Assembly: GCF_949987535.1 (NCBI RefSeq)
Contig: NC_080071.1
Span: 22,157,032-22,221,031, forward strand
Reading direction: 5' to 3'
Source of the DNA: Balaenoptera acutorostrata
Taxonomy: Eukaryota; Chordata; Mammalia; Artiodactyla; Balaenopteridae
Length of the DNA: 64,000 nt
Each line of letters opens with the position of its first letter. Within the stretch, counting starts at the first letter, position 1. The translations under genes were made by a program, and so were the position numbers. Below, one piece after another: positions 11,810 through 23,570 of this stretch. The notes beneath the pieces are model-generated. The model searched no databases. It worked only from the letters and a program-made list of their open reading frames with translations, and was not told the DNA's origin.

Positions 11810-12640
11810 TCTAGTCATTCATTCAAAAAATACATATTAAGCACCTACTATGTGACAGGCTCTGTTCTAGACACTGGAGATATAAGGGTGAGTAAGAAAA
11901 AATATCCTAATGGAGAAAGATGAATGCTAAATACATTTAAGGTGATAAATAAGAAAATATCAGATTATGATAAGTGCTCTGCAGAGAATTGATTTAGGGT
12001 GATGTGGTAGAGGGTGATGAAGAGCTTCTGTTACAGCGGGACACCAGGGAAGACTTCCGTGAGGAGATGACAGTAAATCGAGATTAGAAGGAAGGATGAA
12101 CCATCAATGCAGAGATCAGAGGAAAGAGGATTCCAGGCAGAGCAGCAGCAAAGGAAAGTGGGCAGAGGCGAGCTCTGTGGGATCTGGTGATGGAAAGAAT
12201 CTAGGGTGTCTAGGGAGGGGACAGTGGTGCCAGAAGAGGTCGGTCCCGTCTGCACGAGAGGACCAGATGGCAGATGGCTCTGTAAGGCAGGAGAGACATT
12301 CATATTTTGCTTTAGGCATAATGGAAACAGTTGGAGTTTGAAACAGGTGAGCCACATAATCTGATTATGCTCTAAAAGGACAACTTAGGCTGCTGTGGGA
12401 AGAATGGATTTTAGTGGAGCAGAGAGAAGGGGCAGGGTTTGAGGTGGGAGGACAGATGGGATCGGACGGTGATTGGGTGATGGAATCAGACCTGGAAAGC
12501 TGACAGATTTGGGGTCTTTGGAAGTAGAGCTGACATGACTTGCTGATTATTTGGATGTGGAGAGTGAGGAGCTGAGGAACATCGGAAGGATTCCTGGACT
12601 GGCAAGGGAAGCGCCTCACAGCGTGGAATATGGGTGGACT
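11810..12640 (+). mobile_element. Ancient interspersed repeat, family not assigned (long copy)
   Basis: Starts 'attcattcaaaaaatacata', 'gcacctactatgtgacaggc', continues through 'gggaagacttccgtgaggag' and 'ggattccaggcagagcagca', and ends 'tgacttgctgattatttgga'. The longest and most complete of the copies in the window. Confidence 0.65.
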
Positions 12641-12708
12641 GGACCTGGGTGATTGTCAAAGTATCTGGAGGGTGGCTGATTCTGTACGAGGAAAAAGGGG
12701 CACCAGCA

Positions 12709-12740
12709 CTCTCTCTCTCTCTCATTCTCTCTCTCTCTCT
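12709..12740. repeat. (CT)n microsatellite
   Basis: CT dinucleotide run with one 'att' interruption. Confidence 0.9.
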
Positions 12741-13861
12741 GTCTTCTCAGAAGAGAACCTGCTAGAAGAAATCATTTGGTTTCCGATTTTTTTTTTTTCT
12801 GAAAGCAAACCAAAGCCCCAGTTCCAGAGGCTAGAAAGTCAAATAACTTTAACATAGCCCAAGGCAGGTAGAGTGCGTTAAAGTAGCCAGTGGTTCTGTT
12901 TACCTGTTGAAATATCCCTGACAGCGGGAGGGAGAGTTCAGGGTTTGGGCTGGGCTTAGGGACTGCTGATAGCAGTCTTCACCTAGGAATTTAATTGTAT
13001 TACTCAAAGGTAAACCCGTGTGCCTGTTCTCATGAAGGCTGCCAGCCCGGTCTATTCTCCAAGGACCTGAAAACCCAGACCCCAAAGGAACATTTGGCTT
13101 TACCTGTGTCCTGGTGTGGGCTGACTTCACAACACAACTCAATGAAAATATGAAAAGCCCCACAAAAGGGTAAATGAAATAAGGACCCCCTGGACCTCAA
13201 GGAATTTACAGATCCCTGAATTTTATCACTGTACTTATTTTTTAATTAGAGACAATAACTTTTCCTTACAGGTTCTTATTGACAAACAAGAGCACTAATG
13301 TCCCTAAAGCCTCTGAGATGATCACCTTGCCCAAAACTGGAAGTACCCAGTTATCTAGCTAGTCAGGGGAACTTTTTTCTTTCCCAAGGTCCGAGACTTT
13401 CTCTTAATCTGTCTTAGTCACACACAGTTACTCATTACCTGGAAGGGCTCTGAGAGTTTATTCACGGCAACTGTACATTCTGTGCTGTTTTGTTAAACCA
13501 GGAAAAATGCAGATGGCTGAGTCATAGTTTTCAATTAGTTTTTCCATTTCACCTGGAGCAAAGCTTTTCTATATCCATACCAATTTTATTGCTTTCCATG
13601 TTACTCTGATCATATACTTCACAAGAAAATTCAGTCTTTTGCTGAAGGATATTAATAACATATATTGTAAGTGGGGAGTAGCATTATCAAAGTACTCATA
13701 AATAGATGTAAAAAATGGAAATACCGCAAGATTTAGTATCTCACCTTCAAGAGATGGGCAGAGAGGGAAGGAGAATGAGACAATTAAGAACCTTGACCTC
13801 GTGGCAGAGCTTTGTAACCCCTGGAAGAACTCACTATTCTGCATGGTTTTCTAATGTAAAG
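12741..13861. other. Intergenic
   Basis: No repeat family or gene recognised. Confidence 0.45.
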
Positions 13862-14690
13862 TTTATTTAATTCAGCAGATCTTACACACCTCTTATAACC
13901 CAGCACCATTATACAGAATAAGTATATTCAGGGGGTCAGTAAATAAAATATTTTAGGTGCTGCTGAAGTGTAAAACACTGTAGATACGAGGGGCTTGTCT
14001 TCAAGGAATCTTCATCTCATTGGGTAAAAACATACACACGAACTAGTTCAGTGACAAAACACAGTGGAGCATGAGATGGGCTAAAATGAGAGGTACAGGG
14101 AATATGTGCTTGGAAGTGAAAGACATAGAAACAATGCAGCTGGAAATCATCAGATTCCTGACCTCAGCTGAGTGCTCCTTGAAGGACAGACTTATTTGGA
14201 TGAGACAGACTGAGGGACATGGCACTCCAGGCAGTGGGAGCAGCGCATACAACGGGACCTCACTGGGAAAGATTAGTGTGTGTGCAAGAGAGGGGTCCAC
14301 CTGGTGAGAAGGTTTGGTGGGGATGCACTGAAAAAAATGTAGACTTGGGCTTCCCTGGTGGCGCAGTGGTTGAGAATCTGCCTGCTAATGCAGGGGACAC
14401 GGGTTTGAGCCCTGGTCTGGGAAGATCCCACATGCCGTGGAGCAACTAGGCCCGTGAACCACAACTACTGAGCCTGCGTGTCTGGAGACTGTGCTCCGCA
14501 ACAAGAGAGGCCGCGATAGTGAGAGGCCCGCGCACCGCGATGAAGAGTGGCCCCCGCTTGTCGCAACTAGAGAAAGCCCTCGCACAGAAACGAAGACCCA
14601 ACACAGCCAAAAATAAATAAATAAATAAATTAATTAATTTAAAAAAAAATGTAGACTAACACCAGTCACATCATTTGCTGTGATAAAAAC
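13862..14690 (+). mobile_element. Ancient repeat copy, interrupted by a CHR SINE
   Basis: Same unnamed family as 11,810-12,640 ('gaacacagtggagcatgaga'-like wording, 'ggcactccaggcagtgggag', 'ggatgcactg'). The SINE at 14,346 splits its end. Confidence 0.5.
14346..14642 (+). mobile_element. CHR-2-type tRNA-derived SINE
   Basis: Head 'gggcttccctggtggcgcag', an intact RNA polymerase III A-box (TGGCGCAGTGG) and a B-box with a C-to-T change (GGTTTGAGCCC), ending in a (TAAA)n/A-rich tail. Flanked by a perfect 15-bp target-site duplication AAAAAAATGTAGACT (14,331-14,345 and 14,643-14,657). CHR SINEs are tRNA-Glu-derived and shared by cetaceans, hippos and ruminants. Confidence 0.93.
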
Positions 14691-15284
14691 AATATAATTG
14701 TGGAGTCAATAATGCCTCAGCTCACACTGAGTCTGCGCGCAATTGTGGAGGAAGTTCATCACAAGTGATCTTTCTTGTCTATATTTGCATAAGTCAGGCT
14801 GGAGCTGGAAATGTTGATGATAAATCATCTCATTATAGAAGTGGTAACTCACCTCCCGGGAAGTAGGAAGAATTGGGATGGACTGGTATTATTGAAGTCA
14901 CTTGAGCAAAGACGAGGCAGAATCAACAAATGATAATGAATTTACCTGCGTGGCCTATGCATTCATTTCCTCCACTGAAGAGGTTCGACCTCAAAAATGC
15001 TCTTCATTTTTGGAATTAAAAATAATCTCAAAAATCAGGAGATTCCTTTGGCTCAGAAGGTTCAGTGGACTTAAACCCAGAATGACAACTCTAGATATTG
15101 TTCAATTCTAAATTATCAGGGCCGTTAATATGCTGCGTGTGTGATCTGAATATAATTATAAAGCCCAATTTCTTCACCTTGAAAACACTTAAGAAAGTGA
15201 AAGGTAAGATTCATTCTTTCTCTCTCTCACCGCCACTCTCTCTCTAACTAGAGTAATACCGTGAGTATAATCCAGCTTATTTTC
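14691..15284. other. Intergenic
   Basis: Nothing recognised beyond short CT runs near 15,220-15,245. Confidence 0.45.
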
Positions 15285-15475
15285 AAAGCCATGGTTGGCT
15301 CTGCCACTCACTACCTGTGTGACTTTGCACAGACACTTAATTTCTACAAACTTCAGTTTCTTCTTTTTAAAGTCTGCATAATAATATCATTTGATAAGGG
15401 TATTATAAAGATTACAATGATGTGCAAAGTGTTAGCACAGAGGCTAACATTCAATAAAATATAGCTATTTTTCTT
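15285..15475 (+). mobile_element. MIR SINE
   Basis: 'ctctgccactcactacctgt', 'gtgactttgcacagacactt', 'ctaacattcaataaaatata': MIR body in order. Confidence 0.75.
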
Positions 15476-15484
15476 TTTATTAAA

Positions 15485-15660
15485 CCTGTATAGTTATTTA
15501 CTGTTTGTAAAGCACTCTCATGAATTTTTCAAAAATCTTTTAGGGTAAATACAATCATTACCAACTTTAGAGATGAGAAAACTGAAGCTAAAAAATACTA
15601 AGTCCAGGGACATGCAATGGTAAGAGACAGAGTTGGGTACCAGTTGCAATACCTTTTCAG
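15485..15660 (+). mobile_element. MIR SINE, second copy
   Basis: 'tttagagatgagaaaactga', then 'agagacagagttgggtacca'; MIR core, adjacent to the previous copy in the same orientation. Confidence 0.65.
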
Positions 15661-15824
15661 TGGTGTTTCCCTGAGCTCTAGCTATCTTTTTTAGTGAGAC
15701 ACACAAACTAAAAAAAGTAAGTCATATTTGTATTTTGTATAGTGCATACATGAGGTTCCCTTTTGAATCCCATTCGGTAGCTAGCAAGAGCTCTGGGCAA
15801 CAATGGGAAGGGGGTTCCTTGCCT

Positions 15825-16328
15825 CAGTGCTGTCCCCTATGGTGGCCACTCCCACATGTGGCTATAAACACTTGGAATGTGGCTAGTCTGAACCAAGAAG
15901 AGATGCAAGTATAAAATATACACTGGATTTCAGAGACAGTGTGAAAAATACGTAAAATATCTCAATAATTTTTTAAAATTGAAGTATAGTTAATTTACAA
16001 TGTGTTAGTTTCAAGTGTACAGCTAAGTGATTCAGTTATACATATATATATGTGTGTGTGTGTGTATATATAATCTTTTTCAGATTCTTTTCCATTGTAG
16101 TTTACTATGAGATATTGAGTATAGTTCCCTGCACTATACAGTAGGTCCTTCTCATTAATGATTTTAAAATTGATTACATGATGCAATGAAAATACTTTGG
16201 GTATGTTCAGTTAAATGTTTCACCTATTTCTTTTTACTTCCTTCTAATGTGGCTTCTAGAAATTTTCAGTTGCATATCTGGCTTGCATTTGTGGCTTACA
16301 TGATATTTCTATTGTAAAGAGCTGCTCT
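15825..16328. mobile_element. Ancient hAT-like DNA transposon with an L1 inside
   Basis: Ends 'cagtgctgtcc' and 'gagctgctcta' are imperfect inverted repeats. Interior phrases ('cccacatgtggctat', 'acttggaatgtggctagt', 'atgatatttctattg') match a common old mammalian DNA element whose family I cannot fix from memory. The L1 at 15,970-16,150 splits it. Confidence 0.5.
15970..16150 (-). mobile_element. L1 3' end fragment
   Basis: Complement of the L1 3' UTR end ('ttgaagtatagttaatttac', 'gtgtacagctaagtgattca', 'ttccctgcactatacagtag'). Flanked by CTCAATAAT (15,961-15,969) and CTCATTAAT (16,151-16,159), a 9-bp duplication with one mismatch. Contains a TA/TG run at about 16,041-16,070. Confidence 0.75.
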
Positions 16329-17019
16329 ACCTAACTCTTTGCCCTTCCACAGGTATCCCTGGGCCTCTCAGCCCTTCTCCCTCCTCACCAAGACTCTGAG
16401 ATCCTCCTGTCTGGAGAGCAGTGATCTGCTCACCTACTTTATGCCAGAGTGTTAATGAGCTCTCTCTCTCTCTCTTCCCCCGTCTCTCAATCTGCAGAAA
16501 ATCTCCTTTTAGAAAAGGTACTGAAAGTGGAAGTTAATACGTCTGGGATAGGGAGAGATATTAGGGCAACTATTACTATTTCAAATGTCTACAGGCATCA
16601 GGAAGGTACCATAAGGTAGACCATGTGTAGGTGGCAATAGAGAGTGGTAGGGACTGTGGCAAAATGAAGAGCATGTGCCTGATCCAAAGGGAAGAGCCAC
16701 CTCTCAGCTCCAGCTAATGGTTGCTATTTTGGAATCTGGGCCCAAGGTGGCCAGACCTTTTGATTTTTCAAGAGCAACCAGAAATCTAGATTCTTATAGG
16801 AGGTCTCCTGATTTTCAAAGATTTGCAACAAAATAAAACTTTTTTTTTTAATAAAACTTTTAATAAGCATTATAAAGGGCCTATAAAATCTGCCTTAGGC
16901 CTCTATTTGGCCCATTCGGCCTCAGTTTTCTACCTCTTGATTTACCTGTATATATAAGGGCCAGCTGGTGAGATGTGTGGTAAACTGAACAGGTAGTGCT
17001 TACAACACAGACTTTGCCT
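16329..17019. other. Intergenic
   Basis: Short (CT)n at 16,459-16,477. Nothing else recognised. Confidence 0.45.
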
Positions 17020-17170
17020 CTTGACATTTGTAGAGCTGGAAGAGTCCTCTCCCTTTATAGATGAGATACTGAAGCACAGAGAGGACAAGGGGCTCATCCA
17101 CAGTCACACTGTCACTTGCTCAGGACAAGGATGTTGGGGTCCTGATTCTCTGTCCACTGATCCTTTAACA
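17020..17170 (+). mobile_element. MIR-like fragment
   Basis: 'tttatagatgagatactgaa', 'gcacagagaggacaaggggc': the MIR middle part. Confidence 0.55.
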
Positions 17171-17959
17171 CATCACACAGTATCTTCTGTCTGCACCAAG
17201 GTTTGCCTCCGACAAAGGATCTTGATGAGCTGAAACACTCTGCCAGGTGTGTAAGTGAGTCTTAGAGCAAAAGATGCCATACCCATACTGGTCTCTGGCT
17301 GGCTAGGAAATGGTACAAATGGCTTGTGTCCTAATGAAGCGCTCTCATACATCATAGCATTTATTCGACAAGGACACACACTCGTCATTTACCCAGAGTG
17401 AACTGAAATCCCCAAACAACACAGCGGAGAAAAATAATCACAAAGCTGAATACTCCTGTTATGTATGAGCAAGTATACATTCTAGACACCTGAGTCAGGC
17501 CCCAGGGGAAGAAAGGCTCCTGAATCTGCAGTTGACACAGAAAGATTTTCACCTAGGGCATATTCTAAATGCTTGTGCCTGCTTCCCAATTCTGAAGTGG
17601 GAATGGCCCAACCCAGTTAGTAGAAAAACATGCAGGTATGAAATTTAGCATTCACTCAACATAGCATTTATTCTTCCTGGCCTCTCCTTTTGCAAATACA
17701 TTTCATGGCACTTAAGACTTAAACTGCCTGCTTATGTTATTGGTAATGGTTCCAAACCAAATACTAGATCCTGAGTAATTTCTTGCGTAAAACCTGGGAC
17801 TTCCCTGGGTGAGGTAAGAAGGCTGAGACTTTCCAAATTATCCAGGTTATCATAACGTTGCAGAGATGACCAGAGTTAACTTTTTGATAATTTATAATAC
17901 CATGGCTTCTAGGGTTTTCAAGTCTTAAAGAGCAATTTCATTTCTACTGGGCTATCTCC
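17171..17959. other. Intergenic
   Basis: No repeat or gene recognised. Confidence 0.45.
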
Positions 17960-18080
17960 TCCTGTCAACAGTCTAATGAGATCGGAAGTACAGATTTACT
18001 ATCCACATTTTAAAGATAAGGAAATGGAATCCTAGGAAACTGACCCTATGACTCACCTAGATAATGACAGGACCAGGTGT
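17960..18080 (+). mobile_element. MIR-like fragment
   Basis: 'tttaaagataaggaaatgga' followed by 'agataatgacaggaccag' in MIR order. Confidence 0.5.
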
Positions 18081-19390
18081 CTCCTGGTCCCCGTATAAGT
18101 TTCTTTCTATGAGAGCAGAAGCAGTGAGGACCTAAGACATCTTTAGCTTTTCTTCCTGAGAAGAGCTGAACCCCATTACAACATAGTACATTATTACATT
18201 GCCTTGAACATTATGCAGGCGAAAAGTAGATATAAACCTTCATACTCTTTTGATTCTATCCCCTGACCTAAGTCATGAAGATTATTTATAACATGAATTT
18301 AAGAAATCAAAAAAGCAAAAAACAAAAAACCACCAAAAGGATTGAATTTGCCACAGTTTTTGAAGGACCTGGGGAACGTCTCTCTCTCTCTCTCTCTCTA
18401 GGAATCCGGATGAAAGACCACATCCTTCCAAATGGGTGATCTTGATAGGCTTTCTTCCTGTGGCCCTTTTTCTATTGTAAAGGGAAAAAAAGGGAGGAGA
18501 TTTTACTAAGGCCGTATGCACAGTAAAGAGGTGGGAGAGGCATCAACCTTCAGAGAGAGAAGACAGAGATAAATAAAGATGTACACAGCCAGCCAAAGGG
18601 AAAGGGAAAGAAAAGACCAAGGAAAAGTCAAGAGAGGGGAGGAATGGGGGAAAAGGGCACTGGCTCAGAATGAGACATCCATTGTGAGGTCACCAAATTA
18701 AAATCCAGAGTTCAGCTTCCCTTGAGGAAGCCAAAGATTTTCTTCAACATCTTCGAATGCTTTTCTCAAGTGTGGCCACCCAACATACATAACAACAGAG
18801 TTTCTAACTCAGGTTATATTTTGTTTAGTAATCCAACAATATTCTTTTCTACAGTTTTTCATCTTGAATTTATGGTATGTCAATTGCATTATTCTTAAAT
18901 GCGATTTTGTAGCCCAGCCTATGAAACTCTCCTGCATTGATCATGCAGGTTCTATAAGACAATGTATTCCAAGTTCCATCAGTTGAATTAAAAGTGAGTC
19001 TTAAGAACGCAACCTGTTTGTCAGTTGGAGGCTGTCTGTAAGTACAGTGACTCTGCAGGAGTGAGTTGCAGACGTAGGTTATGCATCTTAGAATTGCTTC
19101 AATTAATTACATGTTTTACCAAATTCACTCCTCACTGCACCCCAGTGCCTAGCACAATACTGGCCACTGGGTATTTCTGGGGAAATGTTTGCCAAAAGTA
19201 GTCTCACATCCTCAAGTGGACTAACATACCCCTTGTTTAGCATATGTTTTGTATTTTTAACAAATCAGGGAATAGAATAATGATTTTCTGATCACCACAT
19301 GGCCCACAATAAATGTGTTTTGCTGCCTTAAAAAATGTATAAGTAACAAGTCCTTTGTATTAAATTATTTAACTGGTTCCAGACCCTGTG
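18081..19390. other. Intergenic
   Basis: (CT)n at 18,379-18,400. 19,130-19,200 resembles an L2 tail ('ccccagtgcctagcacaata'). No gene seen. Confidence 0.45.
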
Positions 19391-19866
19391 ACAGTTACTC
19401 ATGCAAGGAAAAATCCTTCCTTTACTCCATAAGTCTCTATGAAACTTCCATTATGCAAAACACTACTGCTGGCCTTGGGGACATTAAATAGGCAGAGGTC
19501 CCTGCTCTCAGAGAGCTTATATCCTAAATAAGAGGAGAGAGACAATAAATGATATTGAAAAATTAACTATAGAGTTCATTAAACACTAAAAAGTGCTAAA
19601 CAATAAAGAAAACAAAGCAAGGAAAGGAGCTAGGAACCTTCAAGGAGGTAGAGTGGACATGAAGCCCTCATTGAGATGTGACATTTGAGTGAAATCTGAA
19701 GGCAGTGAAGGCTCAGCCAATCGGATTTCTGAAGTGGAGCCTCCAAGGCAGAAAGGACAATAGATGCAAAGGGCCTGAGGCAGGAGCATGTCTGATGTAG
19801 TCAAGGAGGATGGAGGAGGCCAGCAAAGATGGCAAAAATGATGGGGAAATGGAAGATAATAAAACT
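19391..19866 (+). mobile_element. Ancient repeat copy, cut by an L1
   Basis: 'gatgtgacatttgagtgaaa', 'tgcaaagggcctgaggcagg', 'agcatgtctgatgtag': the same unnamed family as at 7,230 and 11,810. Its 3' part is interrupted by the L1 at 19,878. Confidence 0.65.
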
Positions 19867-19877
19867 CAAGAGGCAAT

Positions 19878-21908
19878 TTTTTTTAATATTTGAATTTTAT
19901 TTTATTTTTTTATACAGCAGGTTCTTATTAGTTAACAATTTTATACATATTGGTGTCTATTTGTCAATCCCAATCTCCCAGTTCATCCCACCACCACCCC
20001 CAGTGATCATACGTTTGTTCTGTACATATGTGTCTCTATTTCTGCCTTGCAAACAGGTTCATCTGTACCATTTTTCTAGATTCCACATATATGCATTAAT
20101 ACACGATATTTGTTTTTCTCTTTCTGACTTACTTCACTCTGTATGACAGTCTCTAGGTCCATCCACGTCTCTACAAATGACCCAATTTCGTTCCTTTTTA
20201 TGGCTGAGTAATATTCCATTGTATATATGTACCACATCTTCTTTATCCATTCGTCTGTCAATGGGCATTTAGGTTGCTTCCATGACCTGGCTATTGTAAA
20301 CAGTGCTGCAATGAACATTGGGGTGCATGTGTCTTTTGAATTATGGTTTTCTCTGGGTATATGCCCAGTAGTGGGATTGCTGGATCATATGGTAATTCTA
20401 GGTTTTGTTTTTAAAGGAACTTCCATACTGTTCTCCATAGTGGCTGTATCAATTTACATTCCCACCAACAGTGCAAGAGGGTTCCCTTTTCTCCACACCC
20501 TCTCCAGCATTTGTTGTTTGTAGATTTTCTGATGATGCCCATTCTAACTGGTGTGAGGTGATACCTCATTGTAGTTTTGATTTTCATTCCCCTAATAATT
20601 AGTGATGTTGAGCAGATTTTTATGTGCCCCTTGGTCATCTGTATGTCTTCTTTGGAGAAATGTCTATTTAGGTCTTCTGCCCATTTTTTAAAAATTAATT
20701 AATTAATTAATTAATTAATTAATTTTATTTTTGGCTGTGTTGGGTCTTCATTGCTGTGCGTGGGCTTTCTCTAGCTGCGGTGAGCAGGGGCTACTCTTCA
20801 TTGCAGTGCGTGGGCTTCTCATTTTCGTGGCTTCTGTTGTTGCCAAGCACGGGCTCTAGACACGCAGGGTTCAGTAGTTGTGGCACATGGGCTCAGTAGT
20901 TGTGGCTTGCGGGCTCTAGAGCTCAGGCTCAGTAGTTGTGGCACACAGGTTTAGTTGCTCCACAGCATGTGGGATCCTCTCTGACCAGGGATCGAACCCA
21001 TGTCCCCTGCATTGGAAGGCGGATTCTTAACCACTGTGCCAACAGGGAAGCCCTTCTGCCCATTTTTTGATTGGGTTGTTTGTTTTTTAAATATTGAGCT
21101 GCATGAGCTGTTTATATATTTTGGAGATTAATCCTTTGTCTGTTGATTCGTTTACAAATATTTTCTCCCGTTCTGAGGGTTGTCTTTTCATCTTGTTTAT
21201 AGTTTCCTCTGCTGTGCAAAAGCTTTTAAGTTTCATTAGGTCCCATTCATTAATTTTTGTTTTTATTTCCATTACTCTAGGAGGCGGGTCAAAAAAGATC
21301 TTGCTGTGATTTATGTCAAAGAGTGTTCTTCCTATGTTTTCCTCTAAGAGTTTGATAGTGTCCGGTCTTACATTTAGGTCTTTAATTCATTTCGAGTTTA
21401 TTTTTGTGTATGGTGTTAGGGAGTGTTCTAATTTCATTCTTTTATATGTAGCTGTCCAGTTTTCCCAGCACCACTTATTGAAGAGGCTGTCTTTTCTCCA
21501 TTGTATATCCTTGCCTCCTTTGTCATAGATTAGTTGACCATAGGTGCATGGGCTTATCTCTGGGCTTTCTATCTTGTTCTATTGATCTATATTTCTGTTT
21601 TTGTGCCAGTACCATATTGTCTTGATTACGGTGGCTTTGTAATATAGTCTGAAGTCAGGGCGTCTGATTCCTCCAGCTCTGTTTTTTTCCCTCAAGGCTG
21701 GTTTGGCTATTCGGGGTCTTTTGTGTCTCCATACAAATTTTTAAGATTTTTTGTTCTAGTTCCGTAAAAAATGCCAGTGGTAGTTTGATAGGGATTGCAT
21801 TGAATCTGTAGATTGCTTTGGGTAGTATAGTCATTTTCACAATATTGATTCTTCCAATCCAAGAACATGGTATATCTCTCCATCTGTGTGTGTCATCTTT
21901 GATTTCTC
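19878..21908 (-). mobile_element. L1 LINE, 5'-truncated (ORF2 C-terminal part plus 3' UTR)
   Basis: On the minus strand this holds the last third of L1 ORF2 in broken frames. Fragments include [20 protein letters not shown] (21,655-21,918), [31 protein letters not shown] plus the [18 protein letters not shown] motif (20,411-20,638), and TDEWIKKMWYIYTMEYYSA (20,076-20,318). A 3' UTR and poly(A) (T-rich on plus at 19,878) follow. Target-site duplication CAAGAGGCAAT at 19,867-19,877 and 21,909-21,919. A CHR SINE sits inside at 20,690. The frames are not continuous, so it is dead. Confidence 0.93.
20690..21052 (-). mobile_element. CHR-type SINE (longer subfamily) inside L1
   Basis: The minus strand starts 'gggcttccctgttggcacag' with A-box TGGCACAGTGG and an intact B-box GGTTCGATCCC, and ends in an (ATTA)n-type tail. 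It has the extra repeated 'cacaactactgagc' segment also seen at 35,497, absent from the 14,346 and 41,360 copies. A perfect 16-bp target-site duplication CTTCTGCCCATTTTTT flanks it (20,674-20,689 and 21,053-21,068), within L1 sequence. Confidence 0.95.
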
Positions 21909-21919
21909 CAAGAGGCAAT

Positions 21920-22499
21920 ATTTAATATTTGCCTTACATGGGGAGAGGGAAGAAGAGACCATTCCAACCATCTGATAGTATCCTCCCAACAAGTAGAAAT
22001 TACTTTGCAGTTTCCCTCATCTCTGTGCAGACCACTCATCCAGAAAAAAACCATCCCTGCCAAATCCTAAAGATGGTCATCTCTTTGGCATGGATATGCT
22101 TATTTCTTACCTGTGCACAGCATGCGCAGCACATTAGCTGAGAGGGGTAAGCAGAATAGACCAGATTTGCTTCATCAACTCTGCTCCATTTCTGCTCCCT
22201 TTACCCCAGCCTAAGATCCCAGCCTCTCTCCTCTGGGTTATTGCAGAAGCCTCAAGCTCTTGTCCTGCCTCCAGTGTCTGTAGCTCATAGGCATTCCACA
22301 CACCTGGCCCAGCCACCCCACTAATACCAAGTTCTGAGGGTCCCAAGGGGTCCCTGGGGAAGGCAAGAGAAGGAGGCCGTTGTTGGGGCTCTGGACTCCC
22401 ATCCCCACTTCAGCCGGAGTGTCCCTTGATTTCAGACTGAAGTATGATGTCTCTGTGTGAGATTTCTTCTTGCCCTTCAAACTGGAAAACCACTGACCT
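21920..22499. other. Intergenic
   Basis: Nothing recognised. Confidence 0.45.
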
Positions 22500-23112
22500 A
22501 AAACAACAGCTCACATCATATCACTCTGTCACCCTTTTGCTCCAAGACCTTCAACACCGCGATTGCCAATAAAATAAAGCCCAAGATCCCATTACACCTT
22601 GAATAAAATGCAGGGTTCTTGCAGTGACCCATCTGGCCTCAGTGATGTCCTTCCTTCCTGTCCCCTCACACAGCCCACTCCAGCCACACATGGGACTTGC
22701 TCCAGGACCCTCCATGTACCCACTGCCTCAGACCTCTGTGCTGACTGTCCCCTCTGCTGGGAACATAATTCCTCTGCTTATTTGGTTGGCTGACCCCCTC
22801 ATTTCATTCAGGAATTCAGTCAGGTTTCTGTTCGAGTGTCAGCTCCTTTTAGCCACCTCTGGCCACTCCATCTAAAATAGCACCTCATTCACTCTCTATT
22901 TTCCAGTCTTGCTTTATTTTGCTTTATAGCACCTATTGCTACCTGATGTTGTGTTGTATGTTTATTTGTCTATTGTTTTTCTCCACACCAGGATTATAAG
23001 TTCTAGGAGAACAGGAGCTTTGTTGTGTCACTGTTCTATCCCTAAGCACTTAGGATGGTGCCTGGCCCATAGTAGGTGCTCAGTAAATATTTGCTGAACG
23101 AATGAATAAATG
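22500..23112 (+). mobile_element. L2 LINE 3' end
   Basis: Order of phrases is that of the L2 3' end: 'ccatctggcctcagtg', 'tgtcagctccttttagccac', 'ctttatagcacctattgcta', 'ggtgcctggcccatagtagg', 'tgctcagtaaatatttgctg', then 'aatgaataaatga'. Confidence 0.9.
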
Positions 23113-23570
23113 AGGCGTGTAAGTGTGGCCTTCATGGCACTCCACAATCTTGTCTGGACAATATTCTTCAGGCTGAACTTGTGGCTGTCCCCGCCCTGTC
23201 CCCACACACCCTAACCAAGTTCACGGTGCATCTGTCGCCAAATCCCGCCAGTATTGTTTCATTTTTGCTCAAGGGACCTCTTATACCTGAAACACCCCTC
23301 TTATCATTTCCGCCTGACATAATAAATACTTTTCTAGACTCAGCTCAAAGAACATCCTTTTGGAGGCCTTTCTCCAACCCCCCGCCGGGAGCATGTTCCC
23401 CTCCCAAGCCCCCAGAGCTCTTTATCCTTTGCTCTTTCCATAGAGCCTGTCTCCCTCCCTGCTGGCTCCATTCATGAGTGTGCTGTCCTCCTGGGCACGC
23501 AGGGCATTCCGCTTCAAGGACAGTGTGTGGGGTACAGTATGTGCTCAATAAAAAGTTGATTTCGGAGTTA
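23113..23570 (+). mobile_element. L2 LINE 3' end, second copy
   Basis: A second L2 in the same orientation directly after the first: 'ggcctttctccaaccccccg', 'agagctctttatcctttgct', ending 'acagtatgtgctcaataaaa'. Confidence 0.8.

Noticed and set aside
12240..12275. CTCF-like 'ccagatggcag'
   Set aside because: Only 12 of 14 positions match and it lies in a decayed repeat; too weak to annotate.
14260..14585. Frames over the CHR SINE, also at 41,268-41,627 and 35,578-35,775
   Set aside because: These are translations of the SINE body; the same peptides recur at each copy.
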